Shown here: positions 45,276 through 52,634 of the stretch, piece after piece
Numbering within the stretch: the stretch's first letter is position 1
Layout: each line of letters begins with the position of its first letter
NCBI RefSeq assembly: GCF_016617715.1
Contig: NZ_CP067225.1
Location: 3,168,001-3,232,000 of the forward strand
Direction of reading: 5' to 3'
Origin: Paracoccus sp. MC1862
GTDB lineage: Bacteria > Pseudomonadota > Alphaproteobacteria > Rhodobacterales > Rhodobacteraceae
Length of the DNA stretch: 64,000 nt
Made by a program: the position numbers and the translations under genes
The notes under the pieces: generated by a model
Database searches by the model: none
The model's input: the letters and a program-made list of their open reading frames with translations, nothing else
What the model was told of the DNA's origin: nothing

Positions 45276-46772
45276 ATGTTCGAGAGCCTGTCAGACCGCC
45301 TCGGCGGAGTCTTCGACCGCCTGACCAGGCAGGGCGCGCTGTCCGAGGATGACGTCACCGCCGCCATGCGCGAGGTACGCCAGGCGCTGCTGGACGCCGA
45401 CGTCTCGCTGCCGGTGGTGCGCAGCTTCGTCCGCGCTGTCACGCAGAAGGCCACGGGCGCCAATGTCACCAAGTCGGTCAGCCCCGGCCAGCAGGTCGTC
45501 AAGATCGTCCATGACGAGCTGATCCGCACCCTGCAGGGCGAGGATGCGCCCGAGACGCTGAAGATCGACGTGCCCCCTGCGCCGATCCTGATGGTCGGCT
45601 TGCAGGGGTCCGGCAAGACCACCACCACTGCCAAGCTGGCGAAACGGCTCAAGGACCGCGAGAAGAAGCGCGTCCTGATGGCTTCGCTGGACACCAACCG
45701 ACCCGCGGCGATGGAGCAGTTGGCGATCCTCGGCAGCCAGGTCGGCGTCGATACCCTGCCGATCATCAAGGGCGAGAACGCGGTCCAGATCGCCAAGCGC
45801 GCGAAACAGCAGGCGACGCTGGGCGGCTATGACGTCTACATGCTCGACACCGCGGGCCGCCTGCACATCGACGACGTGCTGATGGACGAGGTGCAGGCCG
45901 TCCGCGACGTGGCGAACCCGCGCGAGACGCTGCTGGTCGTCGATGGCCTGACCGGCCAGGACGCCGTGAACGTCGCGACCGAGTTCGACGCCAAGCTCGG
46001 CGTCTCGGGCGTGGTCCTGACCCGGATGGACGGCGACGGGCGCGGCGGTGCTGCGCTGTCGATGCGCCAGATCACCGGCAAGCCCATCCGCTTCGTCGGC
46101 GTCGGCGAAAAGATGGACGCGCTGGAAAGCTTCGACGCGGAACGTGTCGCGGGCCGCATCCTCGGCATGGGCGACATCGTGGCCCTGGTCGAGAAGGCCC
46201 AGCAGGTGCTGGAGGTCGAGCAGGCAGAGCGCATGATGAAGCGCTTTGCCAAGGGCCTGTTCAACATGAACGACCTGAGGAACCAGCTTGAGCAGATGCA
46301 GAAGATGGGCGGGATGCAGTCCATCATGGGCATGATGCCGGGCATGGGGAAGATGGCGAAGCAGGCCGAAACCGCGGGCATCGACGACACCATGCTGCGC
46401 CGCCAGGTCGCGCTGATCAATTCGATGACCAAGAAGGAACGCGCCAACCCCGATCTGCTGCAGGCCAGCCGCAAGAAGCGGATCGCCGCGGGCGCGGGGA
46501 TGGAGGTGGCGGAACTGAACAAGCTGCTGAAGATGCAGCGCCAGATGGCCGACACGATGAAGAAGGTCAGCAAGATGGGCAAGGGCGCGATGATGAAGCA
46601 GGCCATGCGCGCCATGTCCGGCAAGGGCGGCGGGCTGCCCGATCTGGGCGACGTCGATCCGGCCAAGATGGCCGAGGCCACGAAGATGCTGCAGGACCAG
46701 AAGGGCCTTGGCGGCCAGTTGGGCGGGATGAACCTGCCCGGCGGGCTTTCGGGGCTGTTCGGCAAGAAATGA
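45276..46772 (+). CDS. ffh: Signal recognition particle GTPase Ffh
   Basis: Ffh binds the 4.5S RNA and signal peptides and delivers ribosomes to FtsY at the membrane. The NG domain has GLQGSGKTTTTAKLA (P-loop about residues 108-120) and LDTAGRLHIDD. The C-terminal M domain is Met-rich (QKMGGMQSIMGMMPGMGKM) with the RNA-binding ASRKKRIAAGAGM. The 498 residues from ATG 45276 are normal. The longer open frame upstream would cover the hairpin leader and has no family similarity. It heads the translation operon. Confidence 0.97.
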   Translation: MFESLSDRLGGVFDRLTRQGALSEDDVTAAMREVRQALLDADVSLPVVRSFVRAVTQKATGANVTKSVSPGQQVVKIVHDELIRTLQGEDAPETLKIDVPPAPILMVGLQGSGKTTTTAKLAKRLKDREKKRVLMASLDTNRPAAMEQLAILGSQVGVDTLPIIKGENAVQIAKRAKQQATLGGYDVYMLDTAGRLHIDDVLMDEVQAVRDVANPRETLLVVDGLTGQDAVNVATEFDAKLGVSGVVLTRMDGDGRGGAALSMRQITGKPIRFVGVGEKMDALESFDAERVAGRILGMGDIVALVEKAQQVLEVEQAERMMKRFAKGLFNMNDLRNQLEQMQKMGGMQSIMGMMPGMGKMAKQAETAGIDDTMLRRQVALINSMTKKERANPDLLQASRKKRIAAGAGMEVAELNKLLKMQRQMADTMKKVSKMGKGAMMKQAMRAMSGKGGGLPDLGDVDPAKMAEATKMLQDQKGLGGQLGGMNLPGGLSGLFGKK

Positions 46773-46822
46773 CGGCGCTGACCGGCATCCCGGTGACTGG
46801 GACCGGGCGGTTCATACCGTCC

Positions 46823-46859
46823 GTGCATCGCCTGTGCATGGTCCGTGCATCGGATGCAC
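46823..46859. repeat. Three GTGCAT iterons at 11-bp spacing ending in an inverted repeat
   Basis: GTGCAT occurs at 46823, 46834 and 46845, exactly 11 bases apart. The last copy continues as GTGCATC-G-GATGCAC, a perfect 7-bp inverted repeat (46845-46859). This lies in the 103-base gap between ffh and the chorismate mutase gene. Confidence 0.8.
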
Positions 46860-46875
46860 TGCCCGGTTTTGCCCC

Positions 46876-47172
46876 ATGACCGACCTTTCCGCCCGCGCCG
46901 CCGAGCTGCTGGCCGACCATCGCGCCAGCATCGACCGGCTGGACGCCGTGCTGGTCTTCACCCTGGCCGAGCGGTTCAAGCACACCCAGTCCGTCGGGCG
47001 GCTGAAGGCGCAGCACGACCTGCCGCCCTCGGACCCCGCGCGCGAGGCCGCCCAGATCGCCCGGCTCGAACGGCTGGCGGCCGAGGCGGATCTGGACCCC
47101 GCCTTCGCCCGCAAGTTCCTCAATTTCGTGATCTCGGAGGTCATCCGGCATCACGAGCAGTTCCAGAAATAA
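46876..47172 (+). CDS. Chorismate mutase, AroQ class, monofunctional
   Basis: The 98-residue all-helical protein shows the AroQ pattern: [39 protein letters not shown], with the arginine and lysine residues that bind chorismate, and [15 protein letters not shown] at the end. The fold catalyses chorismate to prephenate for Phe/Tyr synthesis. Its placement between ffh and rpsP is characteristic of Rhodobacteraceae rather than of an aromatic operon. I use ATG 46876; an upstream ATG at 46834 would read through the GTGCAT repeats. The gene may be regulated by those repeats. Confidence 0.88.
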   Translation: MTDLSARAAELLADHRASIDRLDAVLVFTLAERFKHTQSVGRLKAQHDLPPSDPAREAAQIARLERLAAEADLDPAFARKFLNFVISEVIRHHEQFQK

Positions 47173-47197
47173 AACGCCATATCAAGGAGATGAACCT

Positions 47198-47623
47198 ATG
47201 GCCATGAAGATCCGGCTCGCCCGCGGCGGGTCCAAGAAGCGTCCCCATTATGCCATCGTCGCCACCGACTCGCGCATGCCGCGCGACGGCCGCTTCCTGG
47301 AGAAGCTGGGCACCTACAACCCGCTGCTGCCCAAGGATTCGGAAGACCGGATCAAGATGGATGTCGAGCGCGTGCAGCACTGGCTGTCCCAGGGCGCCCA
47401 GCCGACCGACCGCGTGGCCCGCTTCCTGGAAGCCGCCGGCGTGAAGGAAAAGACCGAGCGCGCCAACCTCAAGAAGGGCGAGCCGGGCAAGGCCGCCAAG
47501 GACCGCGCCGAGAAGCGCGCCGCCCGCGAAGCCGCCGCCGCCGAGGCTGCAAATGCGCCCGCCGCGACCGACGAGACCGCGCTGGACGCCTCGGAATCGA
47601 CCAGCGGCACCGAGTCGCCCTGA
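47198..47623 (+). CDS. rpsP: 30S ribosomal protein S16
   Basis: The first 85 residues are the S16 core ([36 protein letters not shown]). The remaining 55 residues are a Lys/Ala/Glu-rich extension common in alphaproteobacteria. A strong AAGGAGAT site precedes ATG 47198. The following hairpin (47637-47660) lies between rpsP and rimM and could tune downstream expression. Confidence 0.97.
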   Translation: MAMKIRLARGGSKKRPHYAIVATDSRMPRDGRFLEKLGTYNPLLPKDSEDRIKMDVERVQHWLSQGAQPTDRVARFLEAAGVKEKTERANLKKGEPGKAAKDRAEKRAAREAAAAEAANAPAATDETALDASESTSGTESP

Positions 47624-47636
47624 TCCACGGATCACC

Positions 47637-47660
47637 GGCGGGCGCGCGTTTGCGCCCGCC
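47637..47660 (+). other. Perfect 9-bp hairpin between rpsP and rimM
   Basis: The arms GGCGGGCGC and GCGCCCGCC enclose gcgttt. There is no T-run afterwards, so it is more likely an mRNA stability or processing element that lets S16 be made in excess over RimM and TrmD than a full terminator. Confidence 0.45.
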
Positions 47661-47688
47661 CGTCCGACGTTCGGCAAGGGGCACCCGC

Positions 47689-48195
47689 ATGGCTGAACCG
47701 TCCAACCGCATCTGCGTCGGCGCCATCGCCGGCGCCTTCGGCGTGCGCGGCGAGGTGCGGCTGAAAAGCTTCTGCACTGTCGCCGAGGACATCGCCACCT
47801 ATGGCGAATTGACCAGCGAGGACGGCGGGCGCCGCTTCACGGTCAAGCTGACCCGGCCTGTCAATGGCGGGCTGGGCGCGCGTCTGTCAGGGGTGGAAAC
47901 CAAGGAGCAGGCCGACGCGCTGAAGGGCGTGACGCTCTGGGCTGACCGCGCGGCGCTGCCCTCGCTGCCGGACGACGAGTTCTACCACGCCGACCTGATC
48001 GGGCTGGAGGTGATGGACACGGGCGGCGCGAGCCTCGGCCGCGTCCGCGCCATCTACGACCACGGTGCGGGCGACATCCTTGAGGTTTACGGCCCCTCGG
48101 GCGTGCTGCTGATTCCATTCACGCAAGCGGCGGTGCCGACCGTCGATCTGGCCGCAAGGCGCATTGTCGCGGACCCGCCGGGTTCGGATGAATAG
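47689..48195 (+). CDS. rimM: Ribosome maturation factor RimM
   Basis: RimM binds S19 and assists assembly of the 30S head. The N-terminal beta-barrel starts [21 protein letters not shown], and the PRC-barrel C-terminal domain shows [11 protein letters not shown] and [25 protein letters not shown]. The 168 residues from ATG 47689 fit the family. The stop overlaps the next small gene by eight bases. The order rpsP-rimM-(orf)-trmD-rplS is the conserved bacterial one. Confidence 0.97.
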   Translation: MAEPSNRICVGAIAGAFGVRGEVRLKSFCTVAEDIATYGELTSEDGGRRFTVKLTRPVNGGLGARLSGVETKEQADALKGVTLWADRAALPSLPDDEFYHADLIGLEVMDTGGASLGRVRAIYDHGAGDILEVYGPSGVLLIPFTQAAVPTVDLAARRIVADPPGSDE

Positions 48196-48541
48196 GGCCT
48201 CGTTGCGTCTGTGGATCGGCCGGGCGCTGATCGTCACCGGGCCGGTGCTGGCGGGTTTGGGTAGTCGAGGAGGCTGGACGGTGGGGCTGTTCGCGCTGCT
48301 CGCCGTCTTTGGGCTGGTGCTGGCCGCGCCTGCGGAAAGCTGGCGCTCGCCCTTTCATCTCGCAGCGGTCACGGCGCTGGCCGCCTTGGGCTGCGTGGCT
48401 TTGTATGTCGGCGCCGATGCCGTCAGCCGCAGCCTCGGCTGGTCGGGCAACTGGGGCGGCCTCGGCCCTCTGGCGTTGTCGGCCGCGGGCGCGGTGCTGG
48501 CGGGAACCGGCTGGTTCCCGGTCAGAGGCGGCGATGGCTGA
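48188..48541 (+). CDS. Small four-helix membrane protein inserted between rimM and trmD
   Basis: The 117-residue protein starts at ATG 48188, overlapping the rimM stop by eight bases, and itself overlaps trmD by eight bases. It has about four hydrophobic segments ([70 protein letters not shown]). There are no conserved charged motifs in the membrane. I do not recognise the family. Overlaps on both sides show that it is translated with the ribosomal genes. Confidence 0.75.
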   Translation: MNRASLRLWIGRALIVTGPVLAGLGSRGGWTVGLFALLAVFGLVLAAPAESWRSPFHLAAVTALAALGCVALYVGADAVSRSLGWSGNWGGLGPLALSAAGAVLAGTGWFPVRGGDG

Positions 48542-49385
48542 GCCACCCTCCCGCTCCCACGGCCGGGTCGCGGTGCGCCCCTCGCTGCGGCCGCGCGACC
48601 TGATGGCGCCGCCCGAACTCGCGGGCGCCTGGACCGCGCAGGTCATCACCCTGTTCCCCGAGGCCTTCCCCGGCACGCTGGGCCTGTCGCTGACCGGCCG
48701 CGCGCTGACCGAGGGCTTGTGGTCGCTGCGCACGATCCAGTTGCGCGACCATGGCATCGGGCGGCACCGCAACGTGGACGACACGCCGGCGGGCGGCGGC
48801 GCAGGCATGGTCATTCGCGCCGATGTCATGGCCGCCGCGCTGCGCGAGGCCAGGGCCGCCGCTCCTGATCTGCCGGTGGTCTATCTTTCCCCCCGAGGCC
48901 GCCCGCTGACCCAGGCTATCGCTCGCCGTCTGGCGCAAGGCCCCGGCGTCACCCTCATCTGCGGGCGCTTCGAGGGCGTGGACCAGCGCGTTCTGGACGC
49001 CTTCGACGTCACGGAAATCAGCATCGGCGATTACGTCCTGACCGGCGGAGAGATCGCCGCTCAGGTCTTGATCGACGCGACGATCCGCCTTATACCCCGC
49101 GTGCTGGGGAATCAGGAATCTCTGGCCGAGGAGTCCTTTTCCCACGGCCTGCTTGAGCATCCGCAGTATACGAAGCCCGCCGAATGGGAAGCCCGTGCGA
49201 TTCCAGATGTTCTTCTGTCGGGAAATCACGCGGCAATTTCGCGTTGGCGGCAGGACGAGGCCGAAAGGCTGACAAAGCAACGCCGCCCCGACCTGTGGCG
49301 GGCATACCGTGACGGTATGGACCCGGACCAAAGGACGCAGCTCTCGGGCGCATCAGACCAATCGCGGGACCACCGCGAGCCATGA
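48534..49385 (+). CDS. trmD: tRNA (guanine37-N1)-methyltransferase
   Basis: TrmD methylates G37 next to the anticodon to prevent +1 frameshifting. The SPOUT knot is visible in [13 protein letters not shown] and [23 protein letters not shown], and [15 protein letters not shown] is the SAM-site loop. I start at ATG 48534, which gives 283 residues with a [17 protein letters not shown] leader that resembles other Rhodobacteraceae TrmD proteins; ATG 48603 would give 260 residues. rplS follows after 13 bases. Confidence 0.96.
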   Translation: MAEPPSRSHGRVAVRPSLRPRDLMAPPELAGAWTAQVITLFPEAFPGTLGLSLTGRALTEGLWSLRTIQLRDHGIGRHRNVDDTPAGGGAGMVIRADVMAAALREARAAAPDLPVVYLSPRGRPLTQAIARRLAQGPGVTLICGRFEGVDQRVLDAFDVTEISIGDYVLTGGEIAAQVLIDATIRLIPRVLGNQESLAEESFSHGLLEHPQYTKPAEWEARAIPDVLLSGNHAAISRWRQDEAERLTKQRRPDLWRAYRDGMDPDQRTQLSGASDQSRDHREP

Positions 49386-49398
49386 CAAGGAACCCGCG

Positions 49399-49797
49399 AT
49401 GAACCTGATCGCCCAACTGGAAGCCGAGCAGATCGCCGCTCTGGCCAAGACCATTCCCGACTTCAAGGCCGGCGACACCGTCCGCGTCGGCTACAAGGTG
49501 ACGGAAGGCACCCGCACCCGCGTGCAGATGTACGAAGGCGTCTGCATCAGCCGCAGGGGCGGCGACACGCTGGCCGCGTCCTTCACCGTCCGCAAGATCT
49601 CCTTCGGCGAGGGCGTCGAGCGCGTCTTCCCGCTGTATTCGACCAACGTCGATTCGATCGAGGTCGTGCGCCGTGGCCGCGTCCGCCGCGCCAAGCTGTA
49701 TTACCTGCGCGATCGCCGCGGCAAATCCGCCCGCATCGCCGAAGTCTCCAACTACAAGCCGAAGGCCGCCAAGGCCGACGCCAACCAGAACGTCTGA
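49399..49797 (+). CDS. rplS: 50S ribosomal protein L19
   Basis: L19 lies at the 30S-50S interface. The 132-residue protein shows [31 protein letters not shown], then [52 protein letters not shown], all standard L19 segments. ATG 49399 follows AAGGAAC. It is followed 11 bases later by rpmE, which is a common alphaproteobacterial arrangement. Confidence 0.97.
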   Translation: MNLIAQLEAEQIAALAKTIPDFKAGDTVRVGYKVTEGTRTRVQMYEGVCISRRGGDTLAASFTVRKISFGEGVERVFPLYSTNVDSIEVVRRGRVRRAKLYYLRDRRGKSARIAEVSNYKPKAAKADANQNV

Positions 49798-49808
49798 GGT
49801 CGCGCGCC

Positions 49809-50030
49809 ATGAAAGCCGATACCCATCCCGAATACCACATGATCACCGTCAAGATGACGGATGGCACGACCTACCAGACCCGTTCCACCTGGGGGAAAGA
49901 GGGCGACACGATGTCCCTGGACATCGACCCGACCTCGCATCCCGCGTGGACCGGCGGCTCGGCCAAGCTGATGGACACCGGGGGGCGCGTGTCCCGGTTC
50001 AAGAACAAATACGCCGGCCTGGGCTTCTGA
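49809..50030 (+). CDS. rpmE: 50S ribosomal protein L31
   Basis: The 73-residue protein is of the cysteine-free (non-zinc) alphaproteobacterial type: [19 protein letters not shown], then [24 protein letters not shown] and the C-terminal [16 protein letters not shown]. The absence of the CxxC knuckles makes it independent of zinc. It is the last gene of the ffh-to-rpmE run, ending at a strong bidirectional terminator. Confidence 0.97.
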   Translation: MKADTHPEYHMITVKMTDGTTYQTRSTWGKEGDTMSLDIDPTSHPAWTGGSAKLMDTGGRVSRFKNKYAGLGF

Positions 50031-50052
50031 TCCCGCGTGTCGGAATGACGAA

Positions 50053-50076
50053 AACGCCGCCCCGAGGGGCGGCGTT
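50053..50076 (+). terminator. Strong hairpin terminator after rpmE, bidirectional
   Basis: The arms AACGCCGCCCC and GGGGCGGCGTT form an 11-bp perfect stem with a very short loop. T-rich bases follow on both strands (ctcgtt on plus, TTTCGTC on minus). It serves rpmE and the convergent small gene. Confidence 0.8.
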
Positions 50077-50088
50077 CTCGTTCGCAGG

Positions 50089-50304
50089 TCAGAGACGGAA
50101 GATCGTGGCAAGAAGCCCTTGGCCCCGCGTCGTCTCGGGGACCACCGGACGGCCCGTCACGCTGCCCTGCGGCGTGTCCAGTGTCACCCGCCCATCCGGC
50201 GAGACGGCGACGATCCTGCCCTGGACAGTGCCACCGCTGCCCAGCGAAACCGCTGCGACAGAACAGTACTGTGCAGAAACCTTGTTCTTGACGGATTGCA
50301 ACAT
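50089..50304 (-). CDS. Small protein of unknown function between rpmE and mipZ
   Basis: The 71-residue frame starts at ATG 50304; a GTG at 50322 adds six residues. The composition is protein-like: MLQSVKNKVSAQYCSVAAVS, then VQGRIVAVSPDGRVTLDTPQG, a beta-strand-rich barrel-like pattern. A CtrA box is located 25 bases upstream of the ATG and a terminator directly downstream. I do not recognise a family. The bracketing by a regulatory site and a terminator is the main support that it is real. Confidence 0.55.
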   Translation of the reverse strand: MLQSVKNKVSAQYCSVAAVSLGSGGTVQGRIVAVSPDGRVTLDTPQGSVTGRPVVPETTRGQGLLATIFRL

Positions 50305-50328
50305 CGGCTTACTCGCAAACACAAATCG

Positions 50329-50344
50329 TTAACCGGTTATTAAC
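50329..50344. promoter_or_regulatory. CtrA-type box TTAA-N7-TTAAC between a small gene and mipZ
   Basis: The sequence TTAACCGGTTATTAAC matches the complete consensus. It lies 25 bases upstream of the minus-strand small gene and 168 bases upstream of mipZ. Confidence 0.7.
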
Positions 50345-50511
50345 CTTCGTGTCACAAAGGCGTTCCCGTCAAGGCTGCATTTGTTTCGTTGGCTCATCCG
50401 ATGGGCGGTGCGCTGCTGACTTGGGGGGCCGGGCTCTGCCGCCCCTGCCAGCCACCATGACTTGCGGCGGCTCTCCCGTTACCTTGCGGCTGGTTTGAAG
50501 CGGGGCGATTC

Positions 50512-51288
50512 GTGGCGCATATCATCGTCGTAGGCAACGAGAAGGGCGGTTCGGGCAAGTCCACGACCTCGATGCATGTCGCAACCGCGCTGGCGCGGAT
50601 GGGGCATCGGGTCGGCGCGCTGGATCTTGACGTTCGCCAGCGCAGCTTCGCCCGCTATCTGGAAAACCGCAGGGCCTTTGTCGAAGGCGAGGGGTTGGAC
50701 CTGCCCGGCCCTATGCTGGGCGAGTTGTCGCGCGACGAGGGCACGGACCCGCTCTCCCCGGCCGTGGCCGCTCTGGACGCCGAGCATGATTTCATCGTGA
50801 TCGACTGCCCCGGCTCGCATACGAAGCTGAGCCAGATGGCGCATACGCTGGCCGACACGCTGGTCACGCCGATGAACGACAGCTTCATCGACTTCGATCT
50901 GCTGGCCCGCATCTCGCCGCAGGGCGAGGTGCTGGGACCGTCGATCTATGCCGAGATGGTCTGGTCCGCGCGCCAGTTGCGCGGGCAGGCGGGGGCGGGG
51001 GCGATCGACTGGGTGGTGCTGCGCAACCGCCTCGGCACCACGGAAATGCACAACAAGCGCAAGGTCGGCGAGGCGCTGACCCGGCTGTCGCGCCGCATCG
51101 GCTTCCGCGTCGCCGCGGGTTTTGCCGAGCGGGTGATTTTCCGCGAACTGTTCCCGCGCGGGCTGACACTGCTGGATCTGCGCGACGTCGGAACCCAAGC
51201 CCTGTCGATGTCGAACATCGCCGCCAGGCAGGAACTGCGCGACCTGCTGACGGAACTGCGGCTGCCCGGCGTCAAGGTCAACATCTAG
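50512..51288 (+). CDS. mipZ: Division-plane positioning ATPase MipZ (ParA/MinD superfamily)
   Basis: MipZ forms gradients from the chromosome poles via ParB and inhibits FtsZ, which places the septum at midcell. The deviant Walker A motif KGGSGKST is at residues 11-18 (VGNEKGGSGKSTTSMHV). The Walker B equivalent is HDFIVIDCPGSHTKLSQ, and LDLDVRQRSFARYLENR and MHNKRKVGEAL are typical of MipZ rather than of chromosomal ParA. The start is GTG 50512 after GGGGCGATTC, and the length is 258 residues. The upstream CtrA box suggests cell-cycle control, as in Caulobacter-type regulation. Confidence 0.92.
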   Translation: MAHIIVVGNEKGGSGKSTTSMHVATALARMGHRVGALDLDVRQRSFARYLENRRAFVEGEGLDLPGPMLGELSRDEGTDPLSPAVAALDAEHDFIVIDCPGSHTKLSQMAHTLADTLVTPMNDSFIDFDLLARISPQGEVLGPSIYAEMVWSARQLRGQAGAGAIDWVVLRNRLGTTEMHNKRKVGEALTRLSRRIGFRVAAGFAERVIFRELFPRGLTLLDLRDVGTQALSMSNIAARQELRDLLTELRLPGVKVNI

Positions 51289-51374
51289 ACACTGCCCCCC
51301 GCAGCCGCAGACGCCGCCATTGCCGCAGGATATGCTCGCGCCTATGTGCCACCGGCACCAGAGAGACATCACCC

Positions 51375-52634
51375 ATGCGGCGCCTTTCCCTTATCGCAGC
51401 CCTGTTCCTGCTGGCTCCTGCCGCAGCCTTGCCGATGGGGGGCGCGCCGCCCGAACAGCCCGCTGCGGGCCAGGTGCAGGCTGCATTGCCGACGGTGACG
51501 ATCGCGGCGGCGGCCCCGGCCGAGGTGCAGCGCCGGGTGCCGCTGTCCGGCACCCTGGTCGCGCGGGCGCAGGTGCAGGTCTATCCGCAGGTCGAGGGGC
51601 TGGAAATCGTCGCGCTCGGCGCCGAGCCGGGCGACCGGGTCGAGGCCGGGCAGGAACTCGTTCGGCTGTCCGACACTACCCTGCGGGCGCAACTGGCGCA
51701 GGCCGACGCCGAATTGCAGCGGGCGGTGGCCAGCGTCGCCCAAGCGCAAAGCCAGATTTCCTCGGCCGAGGCGGCGCTGACGCAGGCGGTGACTGCGCTG
51801 GAACGCGCGCAATCGCTGCGGCAAAGCGGCAGCGGCACGCAGGCCTCTCTGGATCAGGCAGTGGTGGCGGAAGCTTCGGCCCGCGCGGCGGCGGCGAGCG
51901 TCCGCGAAGGTCTGGCCGTTGCGCAGGCGGTCGAGGCGCAGGCGCGGGCTGCGCGCGAGATCGCACAGTTGAACCTGGACCGCACCCGCATCACCTCGCC
52001 CGTCGAGGGCCGGGTGGCCAGCCGCAACGCCGAACTGGGCACCATCGCCTCGGCGGCGGCGGGGCCGATGTTCATCCTGATCGCGGATGGCTCGATCGAG
52101 TTTCAGGGCGAGGTGATCGAAACCGACCTGCCCTTGCTGCAACCCGGCCAGCCGGTCGAGCTTGAGGTCGCGGGCGTGGGCCGCGTCGAGGGCCGGGTGC
52201 GCCAGTTGCCGGCAGCGGTCGATGCGACAACGCGGCTGGGCCTTGTCCGGGTGGGGCTGGATTATGACGACCGGCTGCTGACCGGCCTTTTCGCCAGCGG
52301 CGACATCATCACCGAACGGCGCGAGGCGGTGACGGTGCCTGCCTCGGCCATCCTTGCCGATGCCTCGGGCGAGCGGGTTCAGGTCGTCACCGACGGGACC
52401 GTGGAAACCCGCGCCATCGACGCGGGCCTTCTGTGGCAGGACAGGCGCGAGATCCGCGCGGGCGTTGCGGCCGGCGAAACGGTGATCGCCCGCGCAGGCG
52501 CCTTCTTCACCACCGGCGACCGGGTGAATGTCACGACCGACAGTCTCGATGCGCCGCCCAGCGTGGCGCTGGCCGTGGCCGTCGCACCTGACGCCGAGGC
52601 AGGAACGGCGGCGCCCGCGGGGGCGCAGCCATGA
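51375..52634 (+). CDS. RND efflux periplasmic adaptor (HlyD/MFP family)
   Basis: The adaptor bridges an RND pump to the outer-membrane channel. A signal peptide (MRRLSLIAALFLLAPAAALP) is followed by the lipoyl-like half (VYPQVEGLEIVALGAEPGDRVEAGQELVRL), an alpha-hairpin coiled coil of Gln/Ala/Arg heptads (residues about 110-180), the second half-motif (TRITSPVEGRVASRNAELG), and a beta-barrel domain. The protein is 419 residues long. Its stop overlaps the pump start (ATGA), so the pair is one operon. No outer-membrane factor gene is adjacent. Confidence 0.94.
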   Translation: MRRLSLIAALFLLAPAAALPMGGAPPEQPAAGQVQAALPTVTIAAAAPAEVQRRVPLSGTLVARAQVQVYPQVEGLEIVALGAEPGDRVEAGQELVRLSDTTLRAQLAQADAELQRAVASVAQAQSQISSAEAALTQAVTALERAQSLRQSGSGTQASLDQAVVAEASARAAAASVREGLAVAQAVEAQARAAREIAQLNLDRTRITSPVEGRVASRNAELGTIASAAAGPMFILIADGSIEFQGEVIETDLPLLQPGQPVELEVAGVGRVEGRVRQLPAAVDATTRLGLVRVGLDYDDRLLTGLFASGDIITERREAVTVPASAILADASGERVQVVTDGTVETRAIDAGLLWQDRREIRAGVAAGETVIARAGAFFTTGDRVNVTTDSLDAPPSVALAVAVAPDAEAGTAAPAGAQP

